Below, one piece after another: positions 6,905 to 15,103 of a stretch of 37,031 bases of DNA; within the stretch, counting starts at the first letter, position 1, and every line of letters begins with the position of its first letter. A model generated the notes under the pieces. The model was given only the letters and a program-made list of their open reading frames with translations. It did no database searches and was not told the DNA's origin. Made by a program: the position numbers and the translations under genes. The stretch comes from a virus: positions 1-37,031 of the IMG/VR virus record IMGVR_UViG_3300022929_002848; one strand, 5' to 3'.

Positions 6905-7315
6905 ATGAGATTGAGCGAGTTTAATATAAAAGCTCTTGATGCTGATATTATTGAGGACGATACAGAAGATCGCGGCGACGATAACTTGATTACCGCACTG
7001 ACATTCCTTCGTAATAAAAGCAGAGATCAACACCTCAACCCAAAGGTGCGTGTTGATAGTTTAATAAACATGGTAAAAAACACAGGCGCAGATTTATTCA
7101 ATCTAGATAGTTTAACAAACTCATTTAAACAAAACGAAGCAGTTAAAAGTTTAATCAAAGACATTAAAGATGACGAACAAGGCGTTAAGTACGTCTTTTT
7201 AAAGACCTTTAGTGACGACGACGTTGAAGAAGAACCAGCTATTGCTTATGGCACAAAACAAGACAATCCAGACAAAGTTGTTTCACAAATGGCAGACAGG
7301 GCATTAAAAACATGA
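6905..7315 (+). CDS. Small acidic protein, unknown
   Basis: 136 residues starting MRLSEFNIKALDADIIEDDTE. It is acidic and mostly helical, with VRVDSLINMVKNTGADLFNLDSL and a C-terminal Asp/Glu cluster (FSDDDVEEEP). AAAGAG lies upstream of the ATG. The stop overlaps the start of the next small gene (ATGA). The N-terminal Met-basic-hydrophobic pattern is shared with several neighbours. No known family; probably a late protein by position. Confidence 0.55.
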   Translation: MRLSEFNIKALDADIIEDDTEDRGDDNLITALTFLRNKSRDQHLNPKVRVDSLINMVKNTGADLFNLDSLTNSFKQNEAVKSLIKDIKDDEQGVKYVFLKTFSDDDVEEEPAIAYGTKQDNPDKVVSQMADRALKT

Positions 7316-7476
7316 TTAATTGGATTAAAAACAGAATTATAGAACGAACAAGCTGGGACGGTGCCGCATTGATTGCAGTCGGACTAGTAGTTCTACTACT
7401 TGGACCACTTGCTAAGTGGGCGGCATACGCGGCTATTGCTTATGGCGCATGGACTCTTTGGAAACAAGAAGACTAA
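7312..7476 (+). CDS. Small membrane protein, 54 residues
   Basis: ATG at 7312 overlaps the previous stop (ATGA); TAA at 7474-7476. The protein reads MINWIKNRIIERTSWDGAAL, then a hydrophobic segment rich in Val, Leu, Ala and Gly (about residues 18-46) and a short charged tail WKQED. One long or two short membrane helices are possible, with the basic N-terminus inside. Similar tiny proteins starting MINW occur in T4-like marine phages, as far as I recall. Role unknown; membrane location and proximity to the lysis-like gene leave an envelope function open. Confidence 0.68.
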   Translation: MINWIKNRIIERTSWDGAALIAVGLVVLLLGPLAKWAAYAAIAYGAWTLWKQED

Positions 7477-7483
7477 AGAGTTT

Positions 7484-7504
7484 TATGGGGCATCCATCCC
7501 CGTA
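7484..7504 (+). promoter_or_regulatory. Stable leader hairpin before the gene at 7546
   Basis: TATGGGG (7484-7490) can pair with CCCCGTA (7498-7504), 7 pairs with one G-U and a 7-base loop, followed by a weaker GTGG/CCAC hairpin. It lies in the 69-bp leader upstream of a strong AAAAGGAG site. No T run follows, so an mRNA-stability element is more likely than a terminator. Confidence 0.4.
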
Positions 7505-7545
7505 GTGGCTAGAACCCACATCGGACTTCTAAAAGGAGAAAACAA

Positions 7546-7986
7546 ATGGGAAGACCTATTAATAAAAGATATTTCGGAACACCAACAGCTGGTGGAAACG
7601 AAATCAAAGTTCAGTTCAATGCTGGAAACGGCTCTACACCAGGCTATATCGTAAAGCAGACTGGTTCAAAGCGTTTTAAAGTTTCCAATGCTGGTGGCAC
7701 AGACACAGGTACTTGTTACCTAGTTGACGCCGCATCAGCTGCCTTAACATCAGGACAAATGAGTATTACTGTTGATGACAACGGTACAGCTCGTCAAGTT
7801 GTTAAGATCGCAGGTCGTAAAGTTACACTAGACAACGGTTCGATTGTTTCTTGGGACTTCACAGGTACTGGTGATACAGTAGCAGTTGAAGAAGCAGGTA
7901 CAGGCATTGGCGCAGGTGTTGATGCAACTCTTGGTACAGCAGATGACGTACTAACAGGTGCTGACGATACTGAAGGCGATGGCTAA
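7546..7986 (+). CDS. Beta-rich probable structural protein
   Basis: 146 residues starting MGRPINKRYFGTPTAGGNEI, with AAAAGGAG 8 bases upstream. The N-terminal motif GRPINKRYFG followed by repeated beta segments (IVKQTGSKRFKVSNAGGTDTGTCYLVD, VVKIAGRKVTLDNGSIVSWDF) matches a class of proteins I recall from T4-like marine phages and believe to be structural. The C-terminal 40 residues are Gly, Ala, Asp, Thr-rich and probably flexible. It has its own structured leader and a strong terminator 25 bases after the stop, indicating an independent, highly expressed late transcript. Confidence 0.68.
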   Translation: MGRPINKRYFGTPTAGGNEIKVQFNAGNGSTPGYIVKQTGSKRFKVSNAGGTDTGTCYLVDAASAALTSGQMSITVDDNGTARQVVKIAGRKVTLDNGSIVSWDFTGTGDTVAVEEAGTGIGAGVDATLGTADDVLTGADDTEGDG

Positions 7987-8008
7987 CATCTTTTAATAAA
8001 AGACTTGT

Positions 8009-8045
8009 AAAGGGCTGTACTTAATTGTACAGCCTTTTCTTTTTT
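8009..8045 (+). terminator. Rho-independent terminator
   Basis: GGCTGTAC (8013-8020) and GTACAGCC (8027-8034) form an 8-bp perfect stem, extended by flanking A and T residues, with the loop TTAATT and a T-rich tail (TTTTCTTTTTT). It separates the late gene upstream from an early promoter immediately downstream. Confidence 0.9.
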
Positions 8046-8046
8046 A

Positions 8047-8075
8047 TTGACATAGATCACAAACGAAGGTATAAT
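8047..8075 (+). promoter_or_regulatory. Early sigma70-type promoter for hesB
   Basis: TTGACA (8047-8052), 17-base spacer, TATAAT (8070-8075): perfect consensus in both boxes. The start codon of the next gene lies only 6 bases after the -10 box (8082), so transcription would start at or next to the ATG and the mRNA would be essentially leaderless. Confidence 0.88.
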
Positions 8076-8081
8076 ACTAGT

Positions 8082-8423
8082 ATGTTTACTGTAACGCAAA
8101 AAGCAGCCGATCAAATTAAGAAAATATTAGATAGCGATACTACACTAACAGGCGTAAGTATTTCTGTCAAACCCAGTGGGTGCAATGGATATTCTTATAA
8201 TATCAAACCTTGGGTACAGATTGATGAAGATGAAGCACACTACGAAGACAAGAATGTAAAAGTTCGTGTTATGCCAGGAAGTGAGCCTTTCTTACACGGT
8301 TGTGAATTAGATTATGTTGTAAGCCCTGATGGCTTTACTGCACGATTTGATATTATCAATCCATTAGAGGTTGGACGTTGCGGTTGTGGAGAAAGTTTTA
8401 ACCTTGATAACCCCAAAATTTGA
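8082..8423 (+). CDS. hesB: HesB/IscA-type iron-sulfur carrier protein
   Basis: 113 residues starting MFTVTQKAADQIKKIL. A-type carriers bind and hand over Fe-S clusters through three conserved cysteines. Here these are the Cys in SGCNGYSY (about residue 39) and the pair in CGCGESF near the C-terminus, all present. Length matches the family (about 105-120). ATG 8082 is chosen because the perfect promoter ends just before it; an upstream in-frame start would lie inside the terminator. Similar genes occur in marine cyanophages. The 3' end overlaps the nuclease gene, so both are expressed together. The recipient could be the nuclease or a host enzyme. Confidence 0.88.
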   Translation: MFTVTQKAADQIKKILDSDTTLTGVSISVKPSGCNGYSYNIKPWVQIDEDEAHYEDKNVKVRVMPGSEPFLHGCELDYVVSPDGFTARFDIINPLEVGRCGCGESFNLDNPKI

Positions 8424-9132
8424 TTATACTGCATGCAGTAGAACAAACATAAATGGCAAGCGTCATTATTGTTTACCCGACGGAAGCCGTGTACCTAGTG
8501 TTACAACAATACTAGACATAACCAAACCCGCAGAGAAAAAACGTGCGCTGGCTGAATGGCGGAAGCGTGTTGGTACAGAACGTGCTCAACAGATTACTAC
8601 CGAAGCCGCTAACCGTGGCACTCGAATGCACACCTATCTAGAAGGATATGTAGAAACTGGTGAACTTAAAGCAAAGCCCAGTAATCCGTTTGCTTGGCCC
8701 AGTCATGCTATGGCTAATGTTGTCATCGAACAAGGACTAAGCAAAGCTGACGAGTTTTGGGGCAGTGAAGTTCCATTATACTTTCCAGGAGTGTATGCGG
8801 GTACTACAGACCTAGTAGGTGTACATCAAGGTGTACCAGCTATTATGGATTTTAAGCAGACCAATAGACCTAAGAAAGAAGAATGGGTTGAGGACTATTA
8901 TCTACAGCTATCCGCATATGCACTAGCACATAATGAAGTACATGGCACAAATATTAACAAAGGTGTTATTCTAATGTGCGTTAAACCCAAACTAAACGAG
9001 TCTGGAGCAATTTTGGAAGAACCTGAATATCAAGAGTTTGTTGTGGAAGGCGAGAAATTTGATCATTGGCAAAATCAATGGTGGAAACGTTGCGAGCAAT
9101 ATTACACAAAAATGGCTAACAACGAATTATAA
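8404..9132 (+). CDS. PD-(D/E)XK-family exonuclease
   Basis: About 242 residues. The core reads YAGTTDLVG...AIMDFKQTN...YLQLSAYALA: an Asp, then D-x-K after a beta strand, then the Gln-x-x-x-Tyr helix, the order seen in RecB/lambda-exonuclease-like nucleases. Upstream, RGTRMHTYLEGYV resembles the helix that precedes the first acidic residue in Cas4/RecB-like enzymes. The start is uncertain: TTG at 8404 has GGAG 12 bases upstream; TTG at 8371 in the same frame is also possible. It overlaps hesB by 20 bp or more. Likely role: DNA end processing during recombination or host DNA breakdown. Confidence 0.78.
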   Translation: MITPKFDYTACSRTNINGKRHYCLPDGSRVPSVTTILDITKPAEKKRALAEWRKRVGTERAQQITTEAANRGTRMHTYLEGYVETGELKAKPSNPFAWPSHAMANVVIEQGLSKADEFWGSEVPLYFPGVYAGTTDLVGVHQGVPAIMDFKQTNRPKKEEWVEDYYLQLSAYALAHNEVHGTNINKGVILMCVKPKLNESGAILEEPEYQEFVVEGEKFDHWQNQWWKRCEQYYTKMANNEL

Positions 9133-9139
9133 ACTAAGG

Positions 9140-9154
9140 TAAATAGTTTATAAT
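9140..9154 (+). promoter_or_regulatory. Possible late promoter before the tail spike gene
   Basis: gTAAATA (9140-9145) matches the core of the late box, and TATAAT follows at 9149-9154 without a clear -35. Transcription from the late box would start near 9151, 25 bases before the ATG. Confidence 0.45.
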
Positions 9155-9175
9155 ATGAATCGTTGAGGAATTACA

Positions 9176-10537
9176 ATGGCCGTTATACAGATATCACGTA
9201 TTCAAGTAAGACGTGGATTACATGACAATTTGCCTTCCCTAGCTAGTGCTGAACTAGGCTGGAGCCTAGACCAGCGCAGACTGTTTATTGGTAATGGTAC
9301 CGCATCTGAAGGTGCACCTGTAACAGGACGTACTGAAGTACTTACAGAACATAGTGATATTTTAAGTTTGGTTAATGTCTTTAGTTTTAAAGCAGAACCA
9401 GCAGGATTCATTGCTGCCACAGGTCCAAACAATACACAGTTTACTCGTAGCCTACAAGAAAAACTAGACGATTTTGTAAATGTTCGTGATTTTGGCGCCA
9501 AAGGCGATGGTATTACAGACGACACTGCCGCAATCACTAGAGCACTTAACAATACGTATGGTTATACCAGTGTTATTGCAGGCAACAATACTAGACGTAC
9601 AGTTTACTTTCCAAGCGGCAAGTATCTTGTTACTGGTATTATTAATGTTCCTCCTTATACACATGTTGTTGGAGACAGCGCAGAAACAGTACTAATCTTT
9701 AACGAACAAACAACATCATTGGATACTATTTTTAGAATTGCTGATAGTAATAGTAACGTTGATACTAACTTTGGTGATGCACTAGGTCTTATTGCTACAC
9801 AGGGTAAAAACTATACATTTGAACACATTGGCATTCAAAATGCTACAGCCGCAATTAACCCTTGCATACAAGCACCTGGTGGTGATCAGTTGTTCTTTAA
9901 CAGCGTTAAGTTTATTGGCCCAGCCGCAAGTGTGGTCAATCCAGGCGCAGGGCATAGCGCAGTATATCTACAAAACAATACACTAAACACTGCATTCAGA
10001 GTTAAAGATGTTAAGTTTGTGGATTGCCAATTTGAAAATCACGGCTATGCTATAGAAACTTTAGGAACTGTAATTGGACTAGTCGCCCACAGATGTAGTT
10101 TTAGCAACGTATATAATTCTAAAGTACTCAGCTCTGACACAAAAGATTACAGCTTTGTTGATTGTTCAGCTGATAGTGTTCCAGGTGACACATCAAGTAT
10201 GAACTTTGTAGACACAAGAGGAAAAATTAATTCAAGTATAGGCAATACTGTTGTACTAACAGCAGGCGGTACAGGAACATTTACTGCCGTCGATGTACTC
10301 GATGACTATGAAAATATTACTATCAATTATGTGTTAACTATTGGAAACAGTAGACGTAAAGGTTCATTTGTAGGAGTTGGAACAGGCTCCGGATACTTTT
10401 GGGCAGACGAATATGTCGAAACCAATGCACTTAATGTTGAATTTACAGCAGACTCAAGTACTGGTGTGATTGGTTATGATACCACTAACGCCGCCGCAGA
10501 TGTTACAGTTACCTATTCAGTAGAATACCACAACTAA
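9176..10537 (+). CDS. Tail spike/fiber with pectin-lyase-like fold
   Basis: 453 residues. The N-terminus (ISRIQVRRGLHDNLPSLASAELGWSLDQ...LFIGNG) is the baseplate- or fiber-attachment module common in T4-like marine phages. At about residue 100, VRDFGAKGDGITDDTAAITRAL is the hallmark start of the Pectate_lyase_3 beta-helix of tailspikes. The following region is rich in short beta repeats (VKFVDCQFENHGYAIET, VAHRCSFSNV), as expected for a right-handed helix. The C-terminal 90 residues form a different beta-rich domain, probably for trimerisation or receptor binding. TGAGGA precedes the ATG. Likely binds or cuts a host surface glycan; catalytic residues cannot be assigned by eye. Confidence 0.85.
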   Translation: MAVIQISRIQVRRGLHDNLPSLASAELGWSLDQRRLFIGNGTASEGAPVTGRTEVLTEHSDILSLVNVFSFKAEPAGFIAATGPNNTQFTRSLQEKLDDFVNVRDFGAKGDGITDDTAAITRALNNTYGYTSVIAGNNTRRTVYFPSGKYLVTGIINVPPYTHVVGDSAETVLIFNEQTTSLDTIFRIADSNSNVDTNFGDALGLIATQGKNYTFEHIGIQNATAAINPCIQAPGGDQLFFNSVKFIGPAASVVNPGAGHSAVYLQNNTLNTAFRVKDVKFVDCQFENHGYAIETLGTVIGLVAHRCSFSNVYNSKVLSSDTKDYSFVDCSADSVPGDTSSMNFVDTRGKINSSIGNTVVLTAGGTGTFTAVDVLDDYENITINYVLTIGNSRRKGSFVGVGTGSGYFWADEYVETNALNVEFTADSSTGVIGYDTTNAAADVTVTYSVEYHN

Positions 10538-10555
10538 TCAAATTGCGAATCAACG

Positions 10556-11002
10556 ATGACATGGAAACTCGAACCTTCTCAACGCTTAGAAAAATGGCGT
10601 GAACTTAGAAAATATCTAAATACACTGACACTAGAAGAAGCATTACAAGAAACTGTAGATTGGTGGAACCGGTGCCCTTGGGTACCTTTTTATTTAGATG
10701 AAGAACAACCCCAAACATGGCCAAATCCTTGGGACTTGATTGTAGAAAACTGTTTTTGTGATATTGCCAAAGCATATGGAATGGCATGCACTATATACTT
10801 GACAGAGCATAAACCTGATGTTACACTACAGTTAATGTATGATAGTCAAACCGGAACTTCCATATGTATCTGTCTTGTAAACGAAAAATATGTTCTTAAT
10901 ATGAATTCTGGTGAAGTATTAAATAGACTATACATAACAGAAACACTTAAACTGAAGCACAGCTATACAGCGGCGGATTTAAAGTTACACACTTACATTT
11001 AG
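10556..11002 (+). CDS. Conserved phage protein of unknown function
   Basis: 148 residues starting MTWKLEPSQRLEKWRELRKYL. It is Trp- and Cys-rich (TVDWWNRCPWVPFYLDEEQPQTWPNPWDL; ENCFCDIAKAYGM), with an alpha/beta C-terminal half. Similar Trp/Pro-rich proteins starting WKLEPSQR occur near tail genes in T4-like marine phages, as I recall, but no role is known to me. It begins 18 bases after the spike gene without a clear ribosome site and ends 10 bases before nrdA. No signal or membrane segment. Confidence 0.6.
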   Translation: MTWKLEPSQRLEKWRELRKYLNTLTLEEALQETVDWWNRCPWVPFYLDEEQPQTWPNPWDLIVENCFCDIAKAYGMACTIYLTEHKPDVTLQLMYDSQTGTSICICLVNEKYVLNMNSGEVLNRLYITETLKLKHSYTAADLKLHTYI

Positions 11003-11012
11003 AGGAGCATCA

Positions 11013-13337
11013 ATGAACACTGCAAATATTCAAGTTACTAAAAGAGATGGACGCCGCGAGCTCTTAAATTTAGACAAACTACACAAAGTTGTATTCTGGG
11101 CATGTGAAGGCATTAACGGAGTTAGTGCTAGTCAAGTTGAAATAAAAAGTCACATTTCTTTTTTTAATGGCATTACAACCAGAGAAATTCAAGAAACACT
11201 TATTAAGAGTGCCGCAGATCTTATCACAGAAGAAACTCCTAACTACCAATGGGTAGCAGGACGACTACTTTCATATCATATTCATAAAGAGGTATATGGA
11301 GACTTTGCTCCCTGGCCTTTATATAAACTAGTTCAGCGTAACGTAGACATTGGCTATTATACTCAAGATCTCTTAGAGAAATATAGTGAAGCTGAATTCG
11401 CAGAAATGAATAATTACATTGACCACAACAAGGACGAGAATTTTACCTATGTTGCTATGGAACAGTGGCGTGGCAAATACCTAGTACAGAATCGTGTAAC
11501 AGGTGCTATATTTGAAACACCACAAGTAGCTTACATGATGATTGCGGCTACACTTTTTGCTGACTATCCTGCAGAAACACGCATGCAGTGGGTAAAAGAC
11601 TATTATGATGCAATTAGTAATTTTGATGTGAGTCTGCCTACTCCTGTAATGGCAGGTGTACGTACACCACAAAAGCAGTTTTCTTCTTGTGTTTTAATTG
11701 AAACAGATGACAGTCTGGATTCAATTAATGCTACGACTTCGAGTATTGTAAAGTATGTTAGTCAAAAGGCAGGCATTGGTGTAGGTGCTGGACGTATTCG
11801 TGCGTTAGGCTCGCCTATTCGCAACGGCGACGCATACCACACAGGTGTTGTTCCATTTTACAAAATGTTCCAAGCGGCTACACGTTCATGCTCACAAGGC
11901 GGTGTACGTAATGGTGCCGCAACACTATACTATCCAATTTGGCACTACGAAGTAGAAGACCTTCTTGTTTTAAAGAATAACAAGGGTACAGAGGATAATA
12001 GAGTACGTCACATTGATTACGGGGTCCAATTCAACAAATTAATGTACGAAAGATTAATCTCCGGTGGCAATATCACCCTTTTTTCACCCCATGACGTACC
12101 GGAAATGTTTGATGCTTTCTATGCTGACCAAGATCGATTTAAAGAACTATATGAAACAGCAGAACGTAATACACGGTTACGTAAAAAAACAATCCGTGCT
12201 AGTGAACTGTTTGGTGCGTTTATAGAAGAGCGTAAAAATACAGGACGCATTTATCTACAGAATGTAGACCATGCTAATACACACAGTCCATTTGATGAGC
12301 GAGTTGCTCCAATTCATATGAGTAACTTATGTTGTGAGATTGACTTACCTACCGTGCCTCTTAATGATGTTAAAGATGAAGACGGGCGTATTGCACTTTG
12401 CACACTAAGCGCAATCAATTGGGGCAATGTTAAATCACCCAAAGACTTTGAAAAGATGTGTACACTAGCAGTACGTGGACTCGATGCATTACTATCATAT
12501 CAAAACTATCCAGTACGTGCGGCAGAACTTGCTACACTAGAGTTTCGTCCACTAGGTGTAGGCATTATTAACTTTGCATACTTCTTAGCACGTCAAGGTC
12601 TTTCTTACAGCGATCCAAATTCTATCGCCGTTGTTGATGAATATGCTGAAGCATGGAGTTACTATTTGCTCAAAGCAAGTGCGGATCTTGCACAAGAACA
12701 AGGAGCCTGTCTCCGTTGGAAAGATCTCAAGAGCGCCGAAGGTAAACTACCGATCGACACATACAAAAAAGAAGTTGACGAACTAGTACCTCACAAAGAA
12801 CGTATGCCTTGGAAATCACTACGTAATCAAATACAAAAAACAGGACAACGTAATGCTACATTGATGGCGATCATGCCTGCTGAAACTTCAGCACAGATTT
12901 CAAATGCTACTAATGGCATCGAACCACCACGTGCTCTAGTAAGTGTTAAGCAAAGCAAACACGGCGCACTACGACAGGTTGTTCCAGGCTACTGGAAACT
13001 TAAAAACAAATATGAACTACTATGGGACCAAGAGAGTCCAGAAGGATACCTCAAGCTATGTGCAGTATTGCAGAAATATATTGACCAAGGCATGAGTGTT
13101 AATACCAGTTATAATCCTCAGTTTTTTGAGGATGAAAAGATCCCAATGAGTGTGATGCTACAACATCTTCTACTCTGTTATAAATATGGGATTAAACAGT
13201 TATACTATTTCAACACTTATGATGGACAAGGTGAAGTTGATATAGACAAACTTTCTTCTCAGGTACAAGAACCTGAGTCACAAGAACAAGAATTAACTGC
13301 CGTAGATCAAGAAGACTGCGATAGTTGTGTAATCTAA
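11013..13337 (+). CDS. nrdA: Class Ia ribonucleoside-diphosphate reductase alpha subunit
   Basis: 774 residues (E. coli NrdA 761). It reduces NDPs to dNDPs with NrdB. The ATP-cone is at the N-terminus (IQVTKRDGRRELLNLDKL). Active-site elements are all present: first redox Cys in FSSCVLIE, N-x-C-x-E in SNLCCEIDLP, second redox Cys in ALCTLSAINWG, the LMAIMPAETSAQISNATNGIEP loop, and the Tyr-Tyr radical relay in LYYFNTYDG. The C-terminal thiol pair is a compact C-D-S-C, unlike the CxxxxC of E. coli. GAGGAG precedes the ATG. It is followed by nrdB after 11 bases and nrdC after that, forming an operon for dNTP supply. Confidence 0.97.
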   Translation: MNTANIQVTKRDGRRELLNLDKLHKVVFWACEGINGVSASQVEIKSHISFFNGITTREIQETLIKSAADLITEETPNYQWVAGRLLSYHIHKEVYGDFAPWPLYKLVQRNVDIGYYTQDLLEKYSEAEFAEMNNYIDHNKDENFTYVAMEQWRGKYLVQNRVTGAIFETPQVAYMMIAATLFADYPAETRMQWVKDYYDAISNFDVSLPTPVMAGVRTPQKQFSSCVLIETDDSLDSINATTSSIVKYVSQKAGIGVGAGRIRALGSPIRNGDAYHTGVVPFYKMFQAATRSCSQGGVRNGAATLYYPIWHYEVEDLLVLKNNKGTEDNRVRHIDYGVQFNKLMYERLISGGNITLFSPHDVPEMFDAFYADQDRFKELYETAERNTRLRKKTIRASELFGAFIEERKNTGRIYLQNVDHANTHSPFDERVAPIHMSNLCCEIDLPTVPLNDVKDEDGRIALCTLSAINWGNVKSPKDFEKMCTLAVRGLDALLSYQNYPVRAAELATLEFRPLGVGIINFAYFLARQGLSYSDPNSIAVVDEYAEAWSYYLLKASADLAQEQGACLRWKDLKSAEGKLPIDTYKKEVDELVPHKERMPWKSLRNQIQKTGQRNATLMAIMPAETSAQISNATNGIEPPRALVSVKQSKHGALRQVVPGYWKLKNKYELLWDQESPEGYLKLCAVLQKYIDQGMSVNTSYNPQFFEDEKIPMSVMLQHLLLCYKYGIKQLYYFNTYDGQGEVDIDKLSSQVQEPESQEQELTAVDQEDCDSCVI

Positions 13338-13348
13338 TAGGAAACAAA

Positions 13349-14497
13349 ATGACAGTCTTTAGCTCTAAAAAAATTGACCATACCAAGTCCCTAGCATTTC
13401 TAGACAAAAATGGTGGTAGTGGAATTCAACGTTATGACGTTGTAAAATATCAACAGTTTGAAAAACTAACTGATAAACAACTTGGCTTCTTCTGGAGACC
13501 AGAGGAAGTTGATATCTTGCGTGATGCCAAAGACTTTAAAGAGTTAACAGATCATGAAAAGCATATTTTTACTAGTAATCTTAAAAGACAGATTCTATTA
13601 GACAGTGTGCAAGGTCGCTCACCTAACCTAGCACTACTTCCTATCGTTACACTTCCTGAACTTGAAACATTTATTGAAACTTGGGCATTTAACGAAACTA
13701 TTCACAGTCGCAGTTACACACATATTATTCGTAATGTGTATAGTCAACCCAGCGAAGTGTTCGATAGCATGCTAGACAGTAAAGAGATTGTTGCATGTAG
13801 CGCCGACATCAGTAAGTATTATGATGATCTTATTGAGAAAGTCTCATACTATCATATGTTGGGTGAAGGCACACATAAGATTACTAGCAATGTGCGTGGT
13901 AAAAGTGTTGAAAAGGAAGTAACAGTAGACCTATATGAAATAAAGAAAGCACTGTTCCTTGCTATCACCAGTATTAATGCACTAGAAGGTTTGCGCTTCT
14001 ATGTAAGTTTTGCTTGCTCATGGGCATTTGCAGAACTTAAAAAGATGGAAGGCAACGCTAAGATTATTAAATTTATCGCCCGTGACGAAAATGTACATCT
14101 TGGCGCAACGCAAACACTGCTAAAAATATTACCACAAGATGACAAAGACTATGTCAAGATCAAAGAAGAACTACGTGAAGAATGTAGCAAGATTTACTTT
14201 GATGCGGCTGAACAAGAAAAAGCATGGGCGGCATACTTATTCCAAGGTGGATCGATGATCGGTCTCAATGAACAACTACTATGTCAGTATGTTGATTGGC
14301 TATTGTGTAAGCGTATGACCGCAGTTGGGCTTGATTGTGGTATTAAGCCTGGGTCTAATCCTTTGCCATGGACACAAAAATGGATTGCTGGTAGTGAAGT
14401 ACAAGTTGCTCCTCAGGAAACTGAAATTAGTAGTTATGTTGTTGGAGGAGTCAAGCAAGATGTTACCGAAGAAACGTTCTCAGGCTTTAGTTTGTAA
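13349..14497 (+). CDS. nrdB: Class Ia ribonucleotide reductase beta subunit
   Basis: 382 residues (E. coli 376). It carries the di-iron centre and tyrosyl radical used by NrdA. Ligands are visible: Asp in QILLDSVQGR, Glu and His in FNETIHSRSY (E-x-x-H), the radical Tyr three residues later in HSRSYTH, and E-x-x-H in RDENVHLGA. The intact Tyr makes it a normal class Ia enzyme, not a Tyr-less type. The start at 13349 is chosen because TAGGAAA lies just upstream; an earlier in-frame codon lies within nrdA. The C-terminal tail (VTEETFSGFSL) fits the peptide that docks on NrdA. Confidence 0.97.
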   Translation: MTVFSSKKIDHTKSLAFLDKNGGSGIQRYDVVKYQQFEKLTDKQLGFFWRPEEVDILRDAKDFKELTDHEKHIFTSNLKRQILLDSVQGRSPNLALLPIVTLPELETFIETWAFNETIHSRSYTHIIRNVYSQPSEVFDSMLDSKEIVACSADISKYYDDLIEKVSYYHMLGEGTHKITSNVRGKSVEKEVTVDLYEIKKALFLAITSINALEGLRFYVSFACSWAFAELKKMEGNAKIIKFIARDENVHLGATQTLLKILPQDDKDYVKIKEELREECSKIYFDAAEQEKAWAAYLFQGGSMIGLNEQLLCQYVDWLLCKRMTAVGLDCGIKPGSNPLPWTQKWIAGSEVQVAPQETEISSYVVGGVKQDVTEETFSGFSL

Positions 14498-14503
14498 AAC
14501 TTG

Positions 14504-14510
14504 TTAAATA
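14504..14510 (+). promoter_or_regulatory. Possible late promoter before nrdC
   Basis: TTAAATA matches the core of the late box; the gene start is 24 bases downstream. It may give late transcripts of nrdC and the PAAR gene independent of nrdAB. Confidence 0.45.
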
Positions 14511-14533
14511 CAAGACACAAATAGAGGACGAAA

Positions 14534-14782
14534 ATGCTAACAGTTTATTCAAAACCTGCTTGCCCATTCTGCGAGCAAACCAAGCAATATCTACACAGCC
14601 AAGCAGTTCGATTCGAAGTAATCGATGTTATGGAAGATGCCGATGCTCTTGCTTTTATCAAAGCACAAGGTCATCGCACAGTGCCACAAATCTACAAGGA
14701 CGGCGAGTTGTTTGTAGAAGGTGGTTGGACAGGTCTAAGTCAGATAGGTCGTCACAAGCTATTAGAAATGATAGGCGAATGA
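14534..14782 (+). CDS. nrdC: Glutaredoxin
   Basis: 82 residues, typical of class I glutaredoxins. The dithiol active site is CPFC (residues 11-14). The TVPQIYKDGE cis-Pro loop and the GGWTGL glutathione-binding turn follow in the expected order. It reduces the C-terminal thiols of NrdA using glutathione. GAGGAC precedes the ATG. Directly after nrdB, it completes the electron path of the reductase. Its stop overlaps the start of the PAAR gene (ATGA), which couples a nucleotide-metabolism gene to a virion gene. Confidence 0.93.
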   Translation: MLTVYSKPACPFCEQTKQYLHSQAVRFEVIDVMEDADALAFIKAQGHRTVPQIYKDGELFVEGGWTGLSQIGRHKLLEMIGE

Positions 14783-15069
14783 CCGCAGTTCATAGAAATA
14801 CCGATGCACGAGTTTGTGGAGCCTCTACAGTAGTAGCAGGCAATAGCACAGTTTTTTGTAATAATTTATTAGTTAGTGTTGACGCTGATCCAAACAGCCA
14901 TGGCGGCGGCGCCATTGGTGCAAGTACTAACCAAGTGTTTGTTGAAGGTTTAATGATGGTGGAAGTAGGGGATAGTGCGGCACCAGATGCATTATGTCCT
15001 CCATTGAACGGCGCACACTGTGGACCAAGTACATCAAGTGGTTCTCCCGACACGTTTGTCGGATCATAA
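14779..15069 (+). CDS. PAAR-domain tail-tip protein
   Basis: 96 residues. PAAR proteins form the sharpened, metal-binding cone at the end of the central spike (T4 gp5.4, type VI secretion tips). Visible features: the early VHRNTDARVCGASTVV segment, a Gly-rich SHGGGAIGAS turn, VFVEGLMMVEVGDSA and the His/Cys-rich CPPLNGAHCGP that can supply zinc ligands, ending in SGSPDTFVGS, a typical PAAR end motif. The start overlaps the glutaredoxin stop by 4 bp. Its position just before a large structural gene fits baseplate assembly. Confidence 0.87.
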   Translation: MTAVHRNTDARVCGASTVVAGNSTVFCNNLLVSVDADPNSHGGGAIGASTNQVFVEGLMMVEVGDSAAPDALCPPLNGAHCGPSTSSGSPDTFVGS

Positions 15070-15089
15070 TATACCCTGTTAATTTTCGC

Positions 15090-15097
15090 AAATAAAT
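15090..15097 (+). promoter_or_regulatory. Late promoter immediately before a start codon
   Basis: AATAAATA ends 6 bases before the ATG at 15104. Late transcription starts about 6 bases after the box in T4, so the mRNA would begin at the start codon. No ribosome site is present between them. Confidence 0.55.
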
Positions 15098-15103
15098 AGT
15101 AGT

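Noticed and set aside
14560-14778. A longer version of the PAAR protein starting within nrdC
   Set aside because: The upstream part is an out-of-frame reading of the glutaredoxin gene; the PAAR domain begins after the ATG at 14779.
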